Shown here: piece by piece, positions 27,883 through 36,995 of the stretch
How positions within the stretch are numbered: position 1 is the first letter of the stretch
How the letters are laid out: every line of letters begins with the position of its first letter
Source of the DNA: Streptomyces sp. SUK 48
GTDB taxonomy: Bacteria > Actinomycetota > Actinomycetes > Streptomycetales > Streptomycetaceae
Length of the DNA: 64,000 bases
Direction of reading: 5' to 3'
Assembly: GCF_009650765.1 (NCBI RefSeq)
Contig: NZ_CP045740.1
Coordinates: forward strand, 4,068,001-4,132,000
Program-made: the position numbers and the translations under genes
The notes under the pieces: generated by a model
What the model was told of the DNA's origin: nothing
Database searches by the model: none
Seen by the model: only the letters and a program-made list of their open reading frames with translations

Positions 27883-27915
27883 GGGGAAGAGGGCTCGGCG
27901 GCGGACGCCCGGTGA

Positions 27916-27959
27916 CGTGAAGACGCCCGGAACCCCAAAGGACTCCGGGCGTCTTCACG
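27916..27959. terminator. Bidirectional terminator between convergent genes
   Basis: A perfect 16-bp stem (27916-27931 and 27944-27959, core GAAGACGCCCGGA) with a 12-nt loop lies between the ends of the AbiEii-like gene (+) and aspS (-) and can serve both. Confidence 0.9.
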
Positions 27960-27968
27960 ACAGCGGTA

Positions 27969-29732
27969 CTACTTCGGCTGCGGCTTCCTGATGTTCAGGT
28001 GCAGCTCGCGCAGGCGGGACTCGTCCAGCTCGGTCGGCGCGCCCATCATCAGGTCCTGGGCGTTGCCGTTGAGCGGGAAGGCGATCGTCTCGCGGATGCT
28101 GGGCTCGTCCGCGAGGAGCATGACGATACGGTCCACGCCGGGAGCGATGCCGCCGTGCGGCGGGGCGCCGAAGCGGAACGCGCGGAGCATGCCCGCGAAC
28201 TTCTCCTCGACGGTCTCGCGGTCGTAGCCCGCGATCTCGAACGCCTTCAGCATGATGTCCGGCTCGTGGTTCCGGATCGCGCCGGAGGACAGCTCGACGC
28301 CGTTGCAGACGATGTCGTACTGCCAGCCCAGGATGTCCAGCGGGTCCTGGGTCTCCAGGGCCTCCAGGCCGCCCTGCGGCATCGAGAAGGGGTTGTGCGA
28401 GAAGTCGATCGAGCCGGTCTCCTCGTCCTTCTCGTACATCGGGAAGTCGACGATCCAGCAGAACCGGAAGACGTTCTCCTCGAACTGGCCGGCGCGCTTG
28501 GCGGCCTCGACGCGGACCGCGCCCATGATCTTGGAGACCTCGTCGTACTCGCCCGCGCCGAAGAAGATCGCGTGGCCGGGGGCCAGCGAGAGGCGCTTGG
28601 TCAGCTCGGCGACGTTCTCCTCGGTGAGGAACTTGGCGATCGGGCCGGTCAGCGTCCCGTCCTCGCCGACGCGGACCCAGGCGAGGCCCTTCGCGCCCAG
28701 CGTGACGGCGAAGTCGCCGAGCTGGTCGAAGAACTTGCGCGGCTGGTCCTGGACCGCCGGCACCGGCAGGGCGCGCACGTGCTTGCCCGCGAACGCCTTG
28801 AACTCCGAGCCCTCGAAGACATCGGTGATGTCCACCAGCTCCAGCTTGGCGCGCAGGTCCGGCTTGTCGGAGCCGTACTTCAGCATCGCCTCGCGGAACG
28901 GGATGCGCGGGAAGGGGGAGGTGACATGGCGGCCGCCGCCGAACTCCTCGAACAGCTCGGTCATGAGCTTCTCGATCGGCTGGAAGACGTCCTCCTGCTC
29001 GACGAAGCTCATCTCGACGTCGAGCTGATAGAACTCGCCCGGCGAACGGTCGGCGCGGGCGTCCTCGTCGCGGAAGCAGGGCGCGATCTGGAAGTAGCGG
29101 TCGAAGCCGGAGATCATCAGCAGCTGCTTGAACTGCTGCGGGGCCTGCGGCAGGGCGTAGAAGCGGCCGGGGTTCAGGCGGGAGGGGACGACGAAGTCGC
29201 GGGCGCCCTCGGGGGAGGTCGCGGACAGGATCGGCGTCGCCATCTCGTTGAAGCCGAGCGCGGTCATCTTGTGGCGGATCGCGGAGATGACCGCCGTCCG
29301 CAGCATGATGTTGCGGTGCATGCGCTCGCGGCGCAGGTCGAGGAAGCGGTACTCCAGGCGCCGCTCCTCGTTGACCCCGTCCTCGGCGTTGATGGTGAAG
29401 GGGAGGGGCTGGGCCGCGCCGAGCAGCTCGACCTCGCTCACCTCGACCTCGATCTCGCCGGTCGGCAGGTCCGCGTTCACGTTCTCGGTTCCACGCGAGA
29501 CGACGGAGCCGTCGACGCGGACCGTGGACTCCTTGGAGAGCTTGTCCAGGGCCTCGTAGGCGGGGGTGCCGGGGCGGGCGACCAGCTGCGTGATGCCGTA
29601 GTGGTCGCGCAGATCGATGAAGAGGATGCCGCCCAGGTCGCGCCGATTGTGCAGCCAGCCACTGAGCCGGACGTCGGTGCCGACGTCAGAGGCGCGGAGC
29701 TGGCCGCAGGTGTGGGACCTGTACCGATGCAT
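27969..29732 (-). CDS. aspS: Aspartyl-tRNA synthetase
   Basis: A 587-residue class II synthetase of the bacterial type. It begins with an OB-fold anticodon-binding domain ([20 protein letters not shown]), followed by motif 2 ([20 protein letters not shown]), the bacterial GAD insertion (about 290-420), and motif 3 ([13 protein letters not shown]). In actinobacteria the enzyme is often non-discriminating and also supplies Asp-tRNA-Asn for GatCAB; this cannot be decided from the sequence alone. Start ATG 29732; convergent with the AbiEii-like gene. Confidence 0.97.
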   Translation of the reverse strand: MHRYRSHTCGQLRASDVGTDVRLSGWLHNRRDLGGILFIDLRDHYGITQLVARPGTPAYEALDKLSKESTVRVDGSVVSRGTENVNADLPTGEIEVEVSEVELLGAAQPLPFTINAEDGVNEERRLEYRFLDLRRERMHRNIMLRTAVISAIRHKMTALGFNEMATPILSATSPEGARDFVVPSRLNPGRFYALPQAPQQFKQLLMISGFDRYFQIAPCFRDEDARADRSPGEFYQLDVEMSFVEQEDVFQPIEKLMTELFEEFGGGRHVTSPFPRIPFREAMLKYGSDKPDLRAKLELVDITDVFEGSEFKAFAGKHVRALPVPAVQDQPRKFFDQLGDFAVTLGAKGLAWVRVGEDGTLTGPIAKFLTEENVAELTKRLSLAPGHAIFFGAGEYDEVSKIMGAVRVEAAKRAGQFEENVFRFCWIVDFPMYEKDEETGSIDFSHNPFSMPQGGLEALETQDPLDILGWQYDIVCNGVELSSGAIRNHEPDIMLKAFEIAGYDRETVEEKFAGMLRAFRFGAPPHGGIAPGVDRIVMLLADEPSIRETIAFPLNGNAQDLMMGAPTELDESRLRELHLNIRKPQPK

Positions 29733-29886
29733 CGTCGTTCATCGTCCTTCGTGGGAGCTTCGAGTTGGTGATCGCCCGGGTTGCCGGCCCCGGCTGATCC
29801 AAGGGTACCGGCCACCCCAAGATCGGCTCCCCACAGATTTACGGCCCGCGGCCCTACGGTGGCACGCATCGAGCGCATCTTCTTAA

Positions 29887-32091
29887 ATGGGGACAATGCG
29901 TACAGGTGAGCCGCTCCCGGCCGTCGGAGACGTCCTCGCCGCCCTCGCGACCGGGCTGTGGCACTGGGACACCGCGGACAAGCTGGTCACCGTGGACGCG
30001 GAGGCGGCGCGGCTGCTCGGGCTGCCCGCGGCGCCGGCCACCCTCACCGAGGCCCAGACCCGGGCCCGGCTGCATCCGGCCGACTGGAACGAGATCACCG
30101 CGGTGGTGCAGCTCGCGGTCGCCGAGGGCACGCTCGCCGAGGTGCGGGTGCGGATCACGGACGAGGAGGGCACCGTCCTGCGCGTCGTACGCAGCCGTTC
30201 GAAACCGTCGTACGACACCGGGCGGCGCGCCTACGTCCTGACCGGCACCCTCCAGGAGGTCGCCGAGCCGGGCCCGGACCCGGCGGGCGGCCGCAGCGCG
30301 GTCACCGGGCCCTGGCGGCGCTCGCGGGAGGCGTTCCTGCTGGACGCGGGCCGGGCGCTGGCCGAGGCGCGGTCCACGGCGGAGGTGCTGCGGGTCGCGG
30401 CGGGCCTGTCGATGCCGGGGTTCTCGCCCAACGGCCTGGTGGTGTTCGGGGTGGAGGGCGACCGGCTGACGATGATCGGCCACCACGGGCACCAGTCCGA
30501 CGAGATGGGCCCGTTCACCAGCATGCCGCTGGGGCTGGAGTACCCGGCGGCCGAGGTGGTGCGCACCGGGCGGGCGGTGTACCTCTCCTCGCCGGAGGAG
30601 TACCGGGACCGCTATCCGGTGACCTGGCCGCTGGCCCGGCCCTTCGGGCGCAGCTCGTGGGCGTTCCTGCCGCTGACCGTGGGCGGGCGCACGATGGGCG
30701 CCTGGATGGCGGGCTTCGCCTATCCGGTGGGGTTCACCCCGGACGAGCGGGCGGTGCTGACGACGGTGGCCCGGATGCTGGCGCAGGCCCTGTCCCGGGC
30801 GGAGACCGCCGAGTCGGAGCGGGAGCTGACGGAGGGCCTCCAGCGCTCGATGCTGCCCTCGCTGGGCCCGGAGGTCCCGGGGGTGCGGATCGCCGCCCGC
30901 TACATCCCGACCGGCGGCGGGCTCCAGGTGGGCGGCGACTGGTACGACATGATCCCGCTGCCCGCCGGCCGGTTCGCGCTGGTCATCGGGGATGTGCAGG
31001 GGCACGACGTACGGGCGGCCGGGCTGATGGGGCAGCTGCGGATCGCGCTGCGCGCCTACGCCTCCGAGGGGCACCGCCCGGACGCCGTGCTCTCGCGTGC
31101 CTCCCGCTTCCTGCACGGGATGACGCACGACGAGGAGGTGTCCGACCCGCGGTTCGCGACCTGCCTGTACGTGGCGGTGGACCCGGCGAGCGGGCGGCTG
31201 GAGATCGCCCGCGCGGGACACCCGGACCCGGTGATCCGGATGGCCGACGGCACGGTGATGCTGCGGCCGACGGCGGGCGGGCTGCCGCTGGGCATCGACC
31301 CGGACGCCGACTATCCGACGACCCGGTTCGCGCTCCAGCCAGGGGAGACGCTGATGCTGTGCACGGACGGGCTGATCGAGACCGGCGGCCACGATCTGGA
31401 CAGCGGCTGGCTGCGGCTGCGCTCGATCCTGGAGGGCCAGGAGGGCGGTCTGGAGTCGCTGGCCGACGCGCTGGTGCAGGGTGTGCACGGGCCGTCCTCG
31501 CACCACACCACGGGGCCGCTGGCCGACCGGCGCGAGGACGACATCGCGCTGTTGCTGCTGTGCCGCCCGGGGCCGGGCTGCGGGTGCGACGACACGGTGG
31601 CGGTACGGCCCCGGGTGCGGCGCATGCTGCTGTCGGTGGGCCAGGACGAGCCCGAGCGGATCGCCGTGGCGCGCCGGAACGTGCGCGATCTGCTGCACGA
31701 CTGGGCCTCCCCCGACCAGGTCGACTCGGCGGAGCTGCTGGTCTCCGAGATGGTCACCAACGTGCTGGTGCACACCGACGCGGACGCGCTGCTGCTGGTC
31801 GAGGTCGTCGAGGAGGACGGGCGGCGCCGGCTGCGGGTCGAGGTCTTCGACAGCGGCGACGACCTTCCGCACAAGCGCCGGCCCGGCGAACTGGCCTCCT
31901 CCGGGCGGGGACTGCTGCTGATCGGGCTCCTGGCGCACGCGTGGGGGGTGGACCCGCGGGGCGAGGGCAAGAGCATCTGGTTCGAGCTCTACGAAGGGCC
32001 GGGCGAGCCGGGCGGCGGGGCACCGGGTGACGGGGTGCCGGGCGGCGGGGTGCCGGTCGCCGGGGAGCCGACCGCGGCCGAGGGGCCGTAG
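29887..32091 (+). CDS. PAS-GAF-SpoIIE phosphatase with HATPase (RsbW-like) domain
   Basis: A 734-residue cytosolic regulator. Domains in order are a PAS-like sensor (about 10-115), a GAF domain (145-300), a SpoIIE/PP2C phosphatase (310-555; motifs GGDWYDM, GDVQGHD, RREDDIAL) and a C-terminal anti-sigma-like histidine-kinase ATPase (590-705; SELLVSEMVTNVLVHT). Such fusions dephosphorylate and phosphorylate anti-anti-sigma factors in a partner-switching pathway, sensing a small ligand or redox signal through PAS/GAF. Two starts are possible, ATG 29887 and ATG 29896. Its Gly/Pro-rich C-terminal tail overlaps the end of the convergent permease gene by 103 bp. Confidence 0.93.
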   Translation: MGTMRTGEPLPAVGDVLAALATGLWHWDTADKLVTVDAEAARLLGLPAAPATLTEAQTRARLHPADWNEITAVVQLAVAEGTLAEVRVRITDEEGTVLRVVRSRSKPSYDTGRRAYVLTGTLQEVAEPGPDPAGGRSAVTGPWRRSREAFLLDAGRALAEARSTAEVLRVAAGLSMPGFSPNGLVVFGVEGDRLTMIGHHGHQSDEMGPFTSMPLGLEYPAAEVVRTGRAVYLSSPEEYRDRYPVTWPLARPFGRSSWAFLPLTVGGRTMGAWMAGFAYPVGFTPDERAVLTTVARMLAQALSRAETAESERELTEGLQRSMLPSLGPEVPGVRIAARYIPTGGGLQVGGDWYDMIPLPAGRFALVIGDVQGHDVRAAGLMGQLRIALRAYASEGHRPDAVLSRASRFLHGMTHDEEVSDPRFATCLYVAVDPASGRLEIARAGHPDPVIRMADGTVMLRPTAGGLPLGIDPDADYPTTRFALQPGETLMLCTDGLIETGGHDLDSGWLRLRSILEGQEGGLESLADALVQGVHGPSSHHTTGPLADRREDDIALLLLCRPGPGCGCDDTVAVRPRVRRMLLSVGQDEPERIAVARRNVRDLLHDWASPDQVDSAELLVSEMVTNVLVHTDADALLLVEVVEEDGRRRLRVEVFDSGDDLPHKRRPGELASSGRGLLLIGLLAHAWGVDPRGEGKSIWFELYEGPGEPGGGAPGDGVPGGGVPVAGEPTAAEGP

Positions 32092-33107
32092 CGTTCGCGC
32101 AGTTCCTGCAGGACGCCGAAGGCGGCCGCGGTCAGCGGGACGGCCAGGAGCATGCCGAGGATGCCGGCCACGGAGGCACCGGCCGTGATGGCGACCATGA
32201 CCACCGCGGGATGCATCTGCACGGTACGGCTCTGGATCACCGGCTGGAGCACATGCCCCTCCAGCACCTGCACCGCGAGCACCACCCCGAGCGTCCACAG
32301 CGCGATGACGAAGCCCCGGTCGGCGAGGGCGACGAGCACCGCTACCGCGCCGGAGATGAACGCGCCGAGATAGGGGATGAAGGCGCCGACGAAGACCAGC
32401 GCGCCGAGCCCGAGGGCGCCGGGCACCCGGAGGATCAGCAGGCCGACGGTGATGCAGACGGCGTCGATCAGGGCGATCAGGGTGGTGCCGCGCATGAAGC
32501 CCTCGACGGCCCGGTAGGCGCGGCGCGCGACGGCTTCGAGGGTGTCGCCGGTGCCCCGGGGCGCGAGGGACCGCAGGGTGCCCGCCACCAGGTGGGAATC
32601 GCGCAGGAAGAAGAAGACCAGGACCAGGGCGAGGACGGCCAGCGCGATGCTCTCGCCGACGACGCTCACCCCGCTGATGACGTTGGACGCGGCCGTGCCG
32701 CCGAACCGGCGCAGCAGCTCCCCGGAGTTGGTGGTGAGGTCCTCCAGGCCGGTTCCGGCGGCCCCGAAGTGCCGGGAGACGCTCTTGGCGGCGGTGCGCA
32801 GCGAGGCCATGATCTCGTCGCCGCTGTCGACGAGGGCGGCGACCACGATGTAGACGGCGCCGCCGACGACGGCCACGACGGCGACGCAGGTCAGCCCGGC
32901 GGACACCGAGCGCTGTACGCCGGCCCGCACCAGCCGCCGGTGCAGGGGGCCGAGCAGGGCGGTGCCGAGGAGGGCGAGCAGGACCGCGGTGACGGCCGTA
33001 CGCAGTTCGCCGCACAGCCGCACCCCGACCCATCCGACCCCGGCGACCAGCAGCAGCACGGCGCACCACGCGGCAAGCCGCCGTACGGGCTCGGGCAACA
33101 GATGCAC
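31989..33107 (-). CDS. AI-2E-family membrane transporter
   Basis: A 372-residue protein of the UPF0118/AI-2E family. It has a cluster of N-terminal helices (from about 10 to 95), a long amphipathic loop, and C-terminal helices with the typical GALVFVGAFIPYLGAFISG and AGILGMLLAVPLTAA segments. The family includes exporters of autoinducer-2 and Na+/Li+ antiporters; the substrate here is unknown. The Pro/Gly-rich C-terminus (PPPGTPSPGAPPPGSPGPS) lies over the end of the convergent SpoIIE gene. ATG 33107 is the first start of the frame. Confidence 0.9.
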   Translation of the reverse strand: MHLLPEPVRRLAAWCAVLLLVAGVGWVGVRLCGELRTAVTAVLLALLGTALLGPLHRRLVRAGVQRSVSAGLTCVAVVAVVGGAVYIVVAALVDSGDEIMASLRTAAKSVSRHFGAAGTGLEDLTTNSGELLRRFGGTAASNVISGVSVVGESIALAVLALVLVFFFLRDSHLVAGTLRSLAPRGTGDTLEAVARRAYRAVEGFMRGTTLIALIDAVCITVGLLILRVPGALGLGALVFVGAFIPYLGAFISGAVAVLVALADRGFVIALWTLGVVLAVQVLEGHVLQPVIQSRTVQMHPAVVMVAITAGASVAGILGMLLAVPLTAAAFGVLQELRERYGPSAAVGSPATGTPPPGTPSPGAPPPGSPGPS

Positions 33108-33183
33108 GTCCCCCAGCCGATCACGCCGGCCGCCGGGTGTCGCGCGGTGCGGGCCCGGGCGGGTGAGCGCCGGCCGACCGTGC

Positions 33184-33221
33184 GGGCGCCCCCGCGGACT
33201 TCGTCGGCCGCGGGGGCGCCC
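33184..33221 (-). terminator. Hairpin terminator after the pirin gene
   Basis: A 14-bp stem (GGGCGCCCCCGCGG / CCGCGGGGGCGCCC) with a 10-nt loop, 13 bp beyond the pirin stop codon. Confidence 0.85.
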
Positions 33222-33233
33222 CGTTCGGGAGGG

Positions 33234-34211
33234 TCAGGACGCGGGACCCTCGTCCGTCATGCCGTGGACGGCGGGAACCGTGCCGAGGCGGCCCTTCTGG
33301 AAGTCCTCGAACGCCTGCATGAGCTCGTCCTTGGTGTTCATGACGAAGGGGCCGTAGTGGGCCATCGGCTCGCGGATCGGGCGGCCGCCGAGGAGTACGA
33401 CCTCCAGGTCCGGCGTGTTGCCGTCCTGCCGCTCGTCGGCGCGCACGGTCAGCGAGGACCCGGCGCCGAGGACGGCCGTCTGACCCGTGTGGACCGGACG
33501 GCGCTCGGCGCCGACGCTGCCGCGGCCCGCCAGCACGTAGGCCAGGGCGTTGAAGTCCTCCCGCCAGGGCAGCGTGATCTCCGCACCGGGCGCGAGCGTC
33601 GCGTGGACCATGGTGATCGGGGTGTGCGTGATGCCGGGACCCTCGTGGCCGTCCAGCTCACCGGCGATCACCCGGAGCAGCGCGCCGCCGTCCGCCGAGG
33701 TCAGCAGCTGGACGCTGCCGGCCCGGATGTCCTGGTAGCGCGGGGCCATCATCTTGTCCGCGGCCGGGAGGTTCACCCACAGCTGGAGCCCGTGGAAGAG
33801 GCCGCCCGAGACGACGAGGTGCTCCGGCGGCGCCTCGATGTGCAGCAGCCCGGCGCCCGCCGTCATCCACTGGGTGTCGCCGTCGGTGATGGTGCCGCCA
33901 CCGCCCTGGCTGTCCTGGTGGTCGAAGATCCCGTCGATGATGTAGGTGACGGTCTCGAAGCCGCGGTGCGGGTGCCACGGGGTGCCTTTGGGCTCGCCCG
34001 GCGCGTACTCCACCTCGCCCATCTGATCCATCATGATGAACGGGTCGAGATGGCGGTAATTGATCCCCGCGAACGCCCGGCGCACGGGGAAGCCCTCGCC
34101 CTCGTACCCGCTCGGCGCGGTGGTGACGGTGAGCACCTTGCGCGCCACGGCATCGGCGGGAGCGGTCACACGGGGCAGCGTCAACGGGTTCTCGACGGTC
34201 ACTGCAGGCAT
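33234..34211 (-). CDS. Pirin-family protein
   Basis: A 325-residue bicupin of the pirin family. The metal-binding motif HPHRGFETVTY is present, with the second cupin downstream (ITLPWREDFNALAYVLAG). Bacterial pirins have been linked to quercetin 2,3-dioxygenase activity and to modulation of pyruvate dehydrogenase; neither can be decided here. ATG 34211 is preceded by GAGGTAGCC. A short promoter region (34212-34275) separates it from the terminator of the SseB-like gene. Confidence 0.93.
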   Translation of the reverse strand: MPAVTVENPLTLPRVTAPADAVARKVLTVTTAPSGYEGEGFPVRRAFAGINYRHLDPFIMMDQMGEVEYAPGEPKGTPWHPHRGFETVTYIIDGIFDHQDSQGGGGTITDGDTQWMTAGAGLLHIEAPPEHLVVSGGLFHGLQLWVNLPAADKMMAPRYQDIRAGSVQLLTSADGGALLRVIAGELDGHEGPGITHTPITMVHATLAPGAEITLPWREDFNALAYVLAGRGSVGAERRPVHTGQTAVLGAGSSLTVRADERQDGNTPDLEVVLLGGRPIREPMAHYGPFVMNTKDELMQAFEDFQKGRLGTVPAVHGMTDEGPAS

Positions 34212-34275
34212 GGTGGCTACCTCCTTCGTACGCTCACTTTAGTTGAGCGTTGAACTTCTTGCCACCCACAACAGA

Positions 34276-34307
34276 GCGGGCCCGGAGGGCATTCCCTCCG
34301 GGCCCGC
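34276..34307 (-). terminator. Hairpin terminator after the SseB-like gene
   Basis: A 14-bp stem (GCGGGCCCGGAGGG / CCCTCCGGGCCCGC) with a 4-nt loop, 58 bp beyond the SseB-like stop. Confidence 0.85.
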
Positions 34308-34364
34308 GCGACGACGAGTCTCAGCCGATCTGCCGTACGTCCGTACGTCCGGCCGGCCGTCCGG

Positions 34365-34847
34365 TCAGCCGTACATGCGGCGCATCGCGAAATCGACCAT
34401 CTGCTCGACGGCCTTCGCGTCGAACACCATCCGGTGCTCGCCCTCCATGTCCAGGACGAAGCCGTAGCCGGTCGGCAGCAGGTCGATCACCTCGGCGCCG
34501 GTGATCACGAAGTACTTGGACTCCTTGCCCGCGTACCGCCGCAGCTCCTTGAGCGAGGTGAACATCGGGATCACCGGCTGCTGGGTGTTGTGCAGGGCGA
34601 GGAAGCCGGGGGTGTCACCGCGCGGGCAGTACACCTTCGACGTCGCGAAGATCTGCTGGAAGTCCTCGGGGGACATCTGCCCGGTGGTGAACGCGCGCAC
34701 CGCGTCCGCGAGCGAGGGCGGGGACGGCTCCGGATAGAGCGGCGGCTGCTGGCCGTACCCGCCGGCCCCGCCCGCCATCTGCTGCTGCCCCGACGTGTAC
34801 TGCTGCTGCGCGGCGCCGCCGTCCATGGGCTGGCCGTATCCGTACAT
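34365..34847 (-). CDS. SseB-family protein
   Basis: A 160-residue protein. Residues 1-45 are Gln/Gly/Tyr/Pro-rich and disordered; the remainder fits the SseB N-terminal domain (VYCPRGDTPGFLALHNTQQPVIPMF, SLKELRRYAGKESKYFVI, PTGYGFVLDMEGEHRMVFD). In streptomycetes SseB-like proteins are common, with unknown function. ATG 34847 begins the frame. It is divergent from the acyl-CoA dehydrogenase gene with a 195-bp gap. Confidence 0.8.
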   Translation of the reverse strand: MYGYGQPMDGGAAQQQYTSGQQQMAGGAGGYGQQPPLYPEPSPPSLADAVRAFTTGQMSPEDFQQIFATSKVYCPRGDTPGFLALHNTQQPVIPMFTSLKELRRYAGKESKYFVITGAEVIDLLPTGYGFVLDMEGEHRMVFDAKAVEQMVDFAMRRMYG

Positions 34848-34949
34848 GGGCGCAAGCGTACCGAGATCCGCGCCGTCGCAGGGATGGACCCGAAAGGCCC
34901 ACAGGAGTAGACCCTTCTCACACTTGGCCGGACTGGGGTTGCGTCTTAT

Positions 34950-34961
34950 TACCGGCGGGTA
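34950..34961 (+). promoter_or_regulatory. TACC-n4-GGTA inverted repeat upstream of acyl-CoA dehydrogenase
   Basis: TACCGGCGGGTA is an inverted repeat (TACC ... GGTA) 82 bp upstream of the start, followed by an AT-richer stretch with GTAGCTAC (34970-34977). The location and symmetry suggest a TetR/GntR-type operator of a fatty-acid degradation regulon (inference). Confidence 0.4.
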
Positions 34962-35042
34962 GCATCATCGTAGCTACTTATTGGTACGTGAAACAGATGC
35001 GAGGAGTCAGTGCCTCGCCGATCCCTCAACGGAGCCGTCGCC

Positions 35043-36869
35043 ATGGGGCACTACAAGTCGAATCTCCGCGACATCGAGTTCAACCTCTTCGAAGTACTCG
35101 GGCGCGACAAGGTGTACGGCACCGGCCCGTTCGAGGAGATGGACGTCGAGACCGCCAAGAGCATCCTGGACGAGATGACCCGCCTCTCGGAGAACGAGCT
35201 GGCCGAGTCCTTCGCCGACGCCGACCGCAACCCGCCGGTCTTCGACCCGGAGACCAACACGGCGCCGGTCCCGGCCTCCTTCAGGAAGAGCTACCAGTCC
35301 TTCATGGACTCCGAGTACTGGCGCCTCGGCCTGCCCGAGGAGATCGGCGGCACCACCTCGCCGCGCTCCCTGATCTGGGCCTACGCCGAGCTGATCCTGG
35401 GCGCCAACCCGGCCGTGTGGATGTACTCCTCCGGCCCGGCGTTCGCCGGCATCCTCTTCGAGGAGGGCAACGAGGTCCAGAAGCACATCGCCTCGATCGC
35501 CGTGGAGAAGCAGTGGGGCTCCACGATGGTGCTCACCGAGCCCGACGCGGGCTCCGACGTGGGCGCCGGCCGCACCAAGGCGGTCCAGCAGGAGGACGGC
35601 TCCTGGCACATCGAGGGCGTGAAGCGCTTCATCACCTCGGGTGAGCACGACATGTCGGAGAACATCCTCCACTACGTGCTCGCGCGTCCCGAGGGCGCCG
35701 GCCCCGGCACCAAGGGCCTGTCCCTGTTCCTGGTGCCGAAGCACGAGTTCGACTTCGAGACCGGCGAGCTGGGCGAGCGCAACGGCGTCTACGCCACCAA
35801 CGTCGAGCACAAGATGGGCCTGAAGGCGTCCAACACGTGCGAGATGACCTTCGGCGACCGCCACCCCGCCAAGGGCTGGCTGATCGGCGACAAGCACGAC
35901 GGCATCCGCCAGATGTTCCGCATCATCGAGTTCGCCCGCATGATGGTCGGCACGAAGGCGATCTCCACGCTGTCCACCGGCTACCTGAACGCCCTGGAGT
36001 ACGCCAAGGAGCGCGTCCAGGGTCCGGACCTGGCCAACTTCATGGACAAGGCCGCGCCCAAGGTCACCATCACCCACCACCCCGACGTGCGCCGCTCGCT
36101 GATGACGCAGAAGGCGTACGCCGAGGGCATGCGGGCCCTGGTGATGTACACCGCCTCCGTCCAGGACGCGATCCAGGTCAAGGAGGCGAACGGCGAGGAC
36201 GCCTCCGCCGACCACGCCCTCAACGACCTGCTGCTGCCCGTCGTCAAGGGCTACGGCTCCGAGAAGGCGTACGAGCAGCTGGCCCAGTCGCTCCAGACGT
36301 TCGGCGGCTCCGGCTTCCTCCAGGAGTACCCGATCGAGCAGTACATCCGGGACTCCAAGATCGACACCCTCTACGAGGGCACCACCGCGATCCAGGGCCA
36401 GGACTTCTTCTTCCGCAAGATCGTCCGCAACCAGGGCGCCGCGCTGAACTCGCTCGCCGAGGACATCAAGAAGTTCCTGGCGCTCGGCACCGGCGGCGAG
36501 GACCTGTCCGGCGCCCGCGAGCACCTGGCCAAGGCCGCCGTGGAGCTGGAGGCGATCGTCGGCCTGATGCTGACCGACCTCGCCGCCACCCAGGACGACG
36601 CCAAGAACATCTACAAGGTCGGCCTGAACACCACCCGCCTGCTGCTCGCCTCCGGCGACGTCATCATCGGCTACCTGCTGCTCAAGGGTGCCGCCGTCGC
36701 CACCGAGAAGCTCGCCACGGCCTCCGCGAAGGACAAGGCGTTCTACACCGGCAAGATCGCCGCCGCGAAGTTCTTCGCCGCGAACGTCCTGCCAGGCGTC
36801 ACCCTGGCCCGCAAGCTCGCCACGGGCCTCGAGCTGGACCTGATGGAGCTGGACGAGGCCGCGTTCTAG
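35043..36869 (+). CDS. Acyl-CoA dehydrogenase
   Basis: A 608-residue flavoenzyme of the long actinobacterial type that introduces the trans-2 double bond into acyl-CoA in beta-oxidation. Visible features are [11 protein letters not shown], the FAD-binding [37 protein letters not shown] and the catalytic Glu in LYEGTTAIQ, then an extended C-terminal helical domain. ATG 35043 is preferred (CGGAG 8 nt upstream). A GTG at 35010 has GAGGAG only 3 nt away and would add 11 residues. No other beta-oxidation gene is adjacent. Confidence 0.95.
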   Translation: MGHYKSNLRDIEFNLFEVLGRDKVYGTGPFEEMDVETAKSILDEMTRLSENELAESFADADRNPPVFDPETNTAPVPASFRKSYQSFMDSEYWRLGLPEEIGGTTSPRSLIWAYAELILGANPAVWMYSSGPAFAGILFEEGNEVQKHIASIAVEKQWGSTMVLTEPDAGSDVGAGRTKAVQQEDGSWHIEGVKRFITSGEHDMSENILHYVLARPEGAGPGTKGLSLFLVPKHEFDFETGELGERNGVYATNVEHKMGLKASNTCEMTFGDRHPAKGWLIGDKHDGIRQMFRIIEFARMMVGTKAISTLSTGYLNALEYAKERVQGPDLANFMDKAAPKVTITHHPDVRRSLMTQKAYAEGMRALVMYTASVQDAIQVKEANGEDASADHALNDLLLPVVKGYGSEKAYEQLAQSLQTFGGSGFLQEYPIEQYIRDSKIDTLYEGTTAIQGQDFFFRKIVRNQGAALNSLAEDIKKFLALGTGGEDLSGAREHLAKAAVELEAIVGLMLTDLAATQDDAKNIYKVGLNTTRLLLASGDVIIGYLLLKGAAVATEKLATASAKDKAFYTGKIAAAKFFAANVLPGVTLARKLATGLELDLMELDEAAF

Positions 36870-36937
36870 GACGCCCCGGACCGGCGCCCTTTCCCGGCGC
36901 CGGTGCCGGACGTTCCGGACGTCCCTGCCGTTTCCGT

Positions 36938-36975
36938 GCACGGGCCCGCTCCCCTTACCGGGAGCGGGCCCGTGC
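36938..36975 (+). terminator. Hairpin terminator after acyl-CoA dehydrogenase
   Basis: A perfect 16-bp stem (GCACGGGCCCGCTCCC and its complement) with a 6-nt loop, ending 21 bp before the next start codon, so the downstream gene needs a promoter in or right after this hairpin. Confidence 0.88.
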
Positions 36976-36995
36976 CCGTCGTTAAGGTGAATGCC

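Noticed and set aside
34976-34991. Second parS-like site (ATTGGTACGTGAAACA)
   Set aside because: Only the right half (ACGTGAAACA) matches; 11 of 16 bases overall and no palindrome, so not a parS.
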